Assembly (NCBI RefSeq): GCF_029504575.1
Contig: NZ_JAQFII010000001.1
Location: 6,331,001 to 6,395,000 of the forward strand
Length of the DNA: 64,000 nucleotides
Direction of reading: 5' to 3'
Origin: Streptomyces sp. SPB162
GTDB lineage: Bacteria > Actinomycetota > Actinomycetes > Streptomycetales > Streptomycetaceae
The position numbers and the translations under genes were made by a program. Under the pieces are notes generated by a model. That model did no database searches. It was not told the DNA's origin and was given only the letters and a program-made list of their open reading frames with translations. Positions 61,039-64,000 of this stretch are shown here, piece after piece (position 1 is the stretch's first letter; every line of letters starts with the position of its first letter).

Positions 61039-62192
61039 GTGTCCTGCGCCAGTAGTTGATCGTTAGATGCTGTGTGACTTCTACTGCTGGTGCGTCGGTG
61101 CCTCGTCGGGGGCCGAAACTGGAGCCGTTGCTGCTGTGTGTGGATGAGCGGGCGGTGTTGGAGCGGTGGACGCGTCGGGCGACATCGGCGCAGGCCCTGG
61201 CCTTGCGCGCGCGGATCGTGCTGGCGTGCGCGGGGCCGGAGGTGCCGCCGATCGTTACGGTCGCGCGGGATCTGCGGGTGAGCGCGGACACAGTTCGCAA
61301 GTGGCGGCGACGGTTCCTCATCGACCGGCTGGACGGTCTGGTCGATGAGCCCCGGCCGGGCCGGCCACCCACCATCGATGTCGGTCAGGTGGAGGCGGTC
61401 GTGGTCGCGACGTTGGAGGAGATCCCGAAGAACGCCACTCACTGGTCGCGGAAGTCGATGGCGGACCACAGCGGTCTGTCGAAGTCCACCGTCGGCAGGA
61501 TCTGGCGGAGATTCCAACTCAAGCCGCACCTGACGGACACGTTCAAGTTGTCGACGGACCCGTTGTTCGTGGAGAAGGTCTACGACGTCGTCGGACTGTA
61601 CTTCAACCCACCCGAGGGCGCGGTGGTTCTCTCGGTGGACGAGAAGTCCCAGATTCAGGCACTGGACCGGTCCCAACCGGTGTTGCCGATAATGCCCGGC
61701 ATGCCTGAGCGCCGTACTCACGATTACGTCCGCAACGGCTTGACCACCTTGTTCGCCGCGTTCGATGTCTCCACCGGTCAGGTCATCAGCGCCCTGCACC
61801 GCAGACATCGGGCGGCGGAGTTCAAGAAGTTCCTGATCCGCATTGACAAGGAGGTGCCCGCGCACTTGCAGGTGCACCTGATCGTGGACAACTACGGCAC
61901 TCACAAAACTCCGGCGATCAGGACGTGGCTCAGCAAACACCCGCGGTTCCAGATGCACTTCACCCCGACCGGGTCCTCGTGGATCAACCAGGTCGAGCGA
62001 TGGTTCGGCTTCCTGGCCGACCAGATGATCCGCCGGGGCGCACACAAGAATGTCCAGAACCTCGAAGCCGACATCCGCGCCTGGGTGAAGAACTGGAACG
62101 AGGACCCCCAGCCGTTCATCTGGACCAAGACAGCGGAAGAGATCCTCGACTCCCTCGCCCGTTTCTGCCGACGGATCTCCGGCGCAGGACAC
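61039..62192 (+). mobile_element. IS630-family insertion sequence, 1154 bp, TA target duplication
   Basis: Perfect 12-base inverted ends (GTGTCCTGCGCC and GGCGCAGGACAC), each flanked by TA inside the tetranucleotide CTAG (61036-61039 and 62192-62195). This is the classic IS630 pattern of insertion into CTAG with TA duplication. One transposase gene fills the element. Codon use is less G/C-extreme than in the neighbours. It sits exactly on the left edge of the 64-bp palindromic mini-element next to it. Confidence 0.9.
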
Positions 62193-62195
62193 TAG
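61074..62195 (+). CDS. IS630-family transposase
   Basis: DDE transposase of 373 residues. The N-terminal helix-turn-helix (PPIVTVARDLRVSADTVRKW) and second one (WSRKSMADHSGLSKSTVGRI) are followed by the catalytic core: first Asp in VVLSVDEKSQIQALD, second Asp in HLIVDNYGTHKT, and the Glu in TGSSWINQVERWFGFL. The order and spacing match the IS630/Tc1-mariner DDE/D class. No break is seen, so it may be active. The GTG at 61074 is my choice; a TTG at 61056 is an alternative. The TAG stop falls in the right end and uses the duplicated TA. Confidence 0.92.
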   Translation: MTSTAGASVPRRGPKLEPLLLCVDERAVLERWTRRATSAQALALRARIVLACAGPEVPPIVTVARDLRVSADTVRKWRRRFLIDRLDGLVDEPRPGRPPTIDVGQVEAVVVATLEEIPKNATHWSRKSMADHSGLSKSTVGRIWRRFQLKPHLTDTFKLSTDPLFVEKVYDVVGLYFNPPEGAVVLSVDEKSQIQALDRSQPVLPIMPGMPERRTHDYVRNGLTTLFAAFDVSTGQVISALHRRHRAAEFKKFLIRIDKEVPAHLQVHLIVDNYGTHKTPAIRTWLSKHPRFQMHFTPTGSSWINQVERWFGFLADQMIRRGAHKNVQNLEADIRAWVKNWNEDPQPFIWTKTAEEILDSLARFCRRISGAGH

Positions 62196-62258
62196 GCCGT
62201 GTCTGACACATACCGGCGTCCGCCCGGAGGCGAGGCGGGATGTGTCAGACACGGCCTA
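62193..62258. mobile_element. 64-bp palindromic mini-element flanked by TA
   Basis: Two perfect 18-base inverted repeats, GGCCGTGTCTGACACAT plus mirror, separated by 28 G/C-rich bases and flanked on both sides by TA within CTAG. It is too short to code and looks like a mini-element mobilised by an IS630/Tc1-like transposase. Its ends differ from those of the adjacent IS630, so it belongs to another element. The right flanking TAG (62256-62258 complement) is the stop codon of the thioesterase gene. Confidence 0.75.
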
Positions 62259-63107
62259 GCGCTGGGTGCGGACGCGGGCGAGTTGTCGGGACTGGGCGAC
62301 CAGCCGCCCCGAGGAGTCCCACACCTCGGCGTCCTCCTCCAGGTAGCCGTCGGCGAAGTTGCGGGTCGAGTGCACGACGCGCAGCCAGCCGGGAGCGGGC
62401 TTCGCCCTGACGTGGACAGTCAGTTCCAGGGTCGGGGCCCAGCCGCCGATGCCCAGGTCGAAGCTGGTCGGGGGCAGTACGTCCACCGCAAGGAGCAGCA
62501 GCAGCGGGTCGGGCTCGCGGCCGTCCGGCATCCGCAGCCAGCCCTGGATGAGGCCCCGGCCGGACGGCGCGCCCATCGCCCAGCCGACGGTGTCCGGGTC
62601 GAGCCGCAGGTCGAGCCGGCTGAGCAGCTCCGCCTGCTCAACGAAGGAGGGCGGCGCCAGTTCGGCGCCGACGCATTTGTCGGGTGGCGGGAGGTTCGGG
62701 GGAGTGGCGCTGGTGCGGACGTCACCGGCGGCGTGGTGGTCCAGGTCGCCGTACGTGGCGATGGCCCGCAGTCGCTCCTCGCCGCCCTGCAGCAGCGATA
62801 CCGTGCCCGTGGAGACGGTGCGGCCGCGGCGCAGGGTCTCGGTGCGCAGTTCGGCCGGCCCGGCGGCGGATGTGGACAGGTAGTAGGCGCTGATGGAGAA
62901 CGGGTCGCTGTGCCCGTCCTGTCCGCCGCCGAGTTCGGCGGCCAGCGCGCGGGCGCCGAGCGCCAGCAGCAGACCGCCGTTGATGCCCTTGCCGATCCGC
63001 CAGCCGCCGTCCAACTCGGCATCGAAGACGGACGGCTCCCCGGCCCGCGCCGCCACGGCGGTCCCGCGGTCGAATGCGTACTCCTGGTCAACTCCGTGCT
63101 CTGTCAC
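62256..63107 (-). CDS. Acyl-CoA thioesterase family protein (double hot-dog)
   Basis: A 283-residue protein of the TesB/acyl-CoA thioesterase-like family. The first half has WRIGKGINGGLLLALGARAL and SISAYYLSTSAAGPAELRTE; the second has TVGWAMGAPSGRGLIQGWLR and PTLELTVHVRAKPAPGWLRV, consistent with two fused hot-dog domains. Expected to hydrolyse acyl-CoA thioesters. GTG at 63107. The stop TAG lies at the border of the palindromic mini-element, so its insertion may have set the present C-terminus (RTQR). Confidence 0.88.
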   Translation of the reverse strand: MTEHGVDQEYAFDRGTAVAARAGEPSVFDAELDGGWRIGKGINGGLLLALGARALAAELGGGQDGHSDPFSISAYYLSTSAAGPAELRTETLRRGRTVSTGTVSLLQGGEERLRAIATYGDLDHHAAGDVRTSATPPNLPPPDKCVGAELAPPSFVEQAELLSRLDLRLDPDTVGWAMGAPSGRGLIQGWLRMPDGREPDPLLLLLAVDVLPPTSFDLGIGGWAPTLELTVHVRAKPAPGWLRVVHSTRNFADGYLEEDAEVWDSSGRLVAQSRQLARVRTQR

Positions 63108-63181
63108 CCGCGCAGCGTAGAGCCTGACCGGCGGAACGGGCTCTTCCCCCTTCCGTCCGGGAGGTGTGAGCTCCGTCGCCC

Positions 63182-64000
63182 TCACCCGCCGTCGGGCGCG
63201 CCCCGCAGGATGATCCGGTGCTCGCCCGCGTACACGTTCATGGAGGAGCCGCGCAGGAACCCGACGAGGGTCAGCCCCGACTCGGCCGCCAGATCCACCG
63301 CCAGTGACGACGGGGCGGAGACCGCGGCCAGCACCGGGATGCCGGCCATCACCGCCTTCTGCGCCAGCTCGAAGGAGGCGCGGCCGGAGACCAGCAGGAT
63401 CAGCTCCGAGAGCGGCAGCAGATCCTGTTGCAGGGCCCGGCCGACGAGCTTGTCGACGGCGTTGTGCCGGCCGACGTCCTCGCGGATGTCGACCAGTTCT
63501 CCGTCGGCGGTGAACAGCGCGGCGGCGTGCAGCCCCCCGGTCCGCTCGAAGACCTGCTGCGACGCCCGGAGCCGGTCGGGGAGGACGGCCAGCAGGTCCG
63601 TGCCGACCCGGACCGGGGGAGTGTCCGCGATCTTCCAGAGGGCGTTGGTGCGCACGGCGTCCAGGCTCGCCTTGCCGCACAGGCCGCACGAGGACGTGGT
63701 GTAGACGTTCCGCTCCAGCGTGATGTCGGGGACGGTCACACCCTCGGCCAGCCGGACGTCGACGATGTTGTACGTGTTCTCCCCGTCCGCCACCGCTCCC
63801 GCGCAGTACACGATGTTCGCGATCTGGTCGGCCCGTCCGATGACGCCCTCGCTCGCCAGGAAGCCCACGGCGAGCGCGAAGTCGTCGCCCGGGGTGCGCA
63901 TGGTGATGGCCAGCGCCTTGCCGTTCAGCCGGATCTCCAGCGGCTCCTCCGCCACCAGGGTGTCGGCACGGTGTTCGGCCGCGCCGTCCCTGACGCGGAG
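63182..64000 (-). CDS. fdhD: Formate dehydrogenase accessory sulfurtransferase FdhD, 5' end outside window
   Basis: FdhD family protein, which passes sulfur to the molybdenum cofactor of formate dehydrogenase. Markers are VAEEPLEIRLNGKALAITMR, the TPGDDFALAVGFLASEGVI segment, the conserved Cys pair in SSCGLCGKASLD, the FTADGELVDIREDVGRHNAV block and ELILLVSGRASFELAQKA. The frame stays open to the last base of the window (the visible N-terminus reads RVRDGAAEHRADTL), so the start lies outside; the ATG at 63955 is internal. No formate dehydrogenase gene is in the window. The stop is 75 bases from the thioesterase start. Confidence 0.93.
   Translation of the reverse strand, partial: LRVRDGAAEHRADTLVAEEPLEIRLNGKALAITMRTPGDDFALAVGFLASEGVIGRADQIANIVYCAGAVADGENTYNIVDVRLAEGVTVPDITLERNVYTTSSCGLCGKASLDAVRTNALWKIADTPPVRVGTDLLAVLPDRLRASQQVFERTGGLHAAALFTADGELVDIREDVGRHNAVDKLVGRALQQDLLPLSELILLVSGRASFELAQKAVMAGIPVLAAVSAPSSLAVDLAAESGLTLVGFLRGSSMNVYAGEHRIILRGAPDGG

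Noticed and set aside
1..64000. CRISPR arrays, rRNA operons and classical biosynthetic megasynthases
   Set aside because: No regularly spaced repeats, rRNA sequence or PKS/NRPS genes were seen on either strand.

Overview
The window is very GC-rich, with G or C at most third codon positions, many GTG starts, many 4-bp stop/start overlaps and a TAGRRT-type -10 box. With its gene content (paired LigD-type NHEJ enzymes, a CspA-type cold-shock protein, many two-component and TetR/AsnC/MmyB-type regulators, secreted proteases and lipoproteins), this points to a Streptomyces-like actinomycete chromosome. No rRNA, CRISPR array or prophage is visible. There is one tRNA (Trp, anticodon CCA).

Layout. 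1-2894: S9 peptidase (5' end outside the window) overlapping an S66 LD-carboxypeptidase. 2947-12253: a surface-sugar-like neighbourhood holding an epimerase, a two-component system, a four-base-coupled run of GT2, TIGR04282-like transferase and methyltransferase, an alpha/beta hydrolase, a membrane protein coupled to a membrane-anchored molybdopterin oxidoreductase, and a GT87-like polytopic glycosyltransferase. 12240-16383: DinB-like protein, HAD phosphatase, MmyB-type regulator, LapA-like membrane protein, GNAT, exodeoxyribonuclease III and a small hypothetical. 16411-19068: divergent NHEJ ligase and LigD-type polymerase plus a frameshifted macro-domain gene. 19165-24458: a giant secreted subtilase with Asp-box repeats (frameshifted) divergent from a TrmB/LuxR regulator. 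24548-31605: lipoprotein esterase, cold-shock gene with an attenuator-like leader, LysR regulator, allantoicase with atypical codon use, ankyrin protein and DUF5107-like protein. 31607-41821: ketopantoate reductase-like protein, DRB0094-type RNA ligase, GNAT, SseB-like protein, PAP2-DAGK fusion, lysine-less aminotransferase-fold protein, MBL/DedA pair, membrane phosphodiesterase and tRNA-Trp. 41899-48607: SDR/TetR pair with shared operators, GNAT, a membrane protein/kinase/regulator operon, a leaderless Clp-N/HTH gene and a methyltransferase. 48744-54475: two secreted proteins, a MoxR ATPase coupled to a vWA/metallopeptidase-like gene (frameshifted) and an S51-like protein. 54450-64000: a terminal-inverted-repeat element, aldo/keto reductase, acyl-CoA synthetase, MFS exporter with an AsnC regulator, an IS630-family element inserted at the edge of a 64-bp palindromic mini-element, a thioesterase-like protein and FdhD (5' end outside the window).

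How things work together. Clear functional couplings are the two TCS operons, the TetR-SDR pair (same operator core in both promoters), the Clp-N/HTH gene with operators over its own promoter, the NHEJ ligase/polymerase pair, and the MoxR-vWA pair. Three genes (macro domain, subtilase, vWA protein) are each broken by exactly one extra base, which may be assembly error rather than biology. The most unusual items are the mobile or palindromic small elements that supply gene stop codons, the protein gene that ends inside the tRNA, a coding-looking tail after the TAG of a secreted protein, and the uncharacterised sugar/Mo-oxidoreductase cluster.
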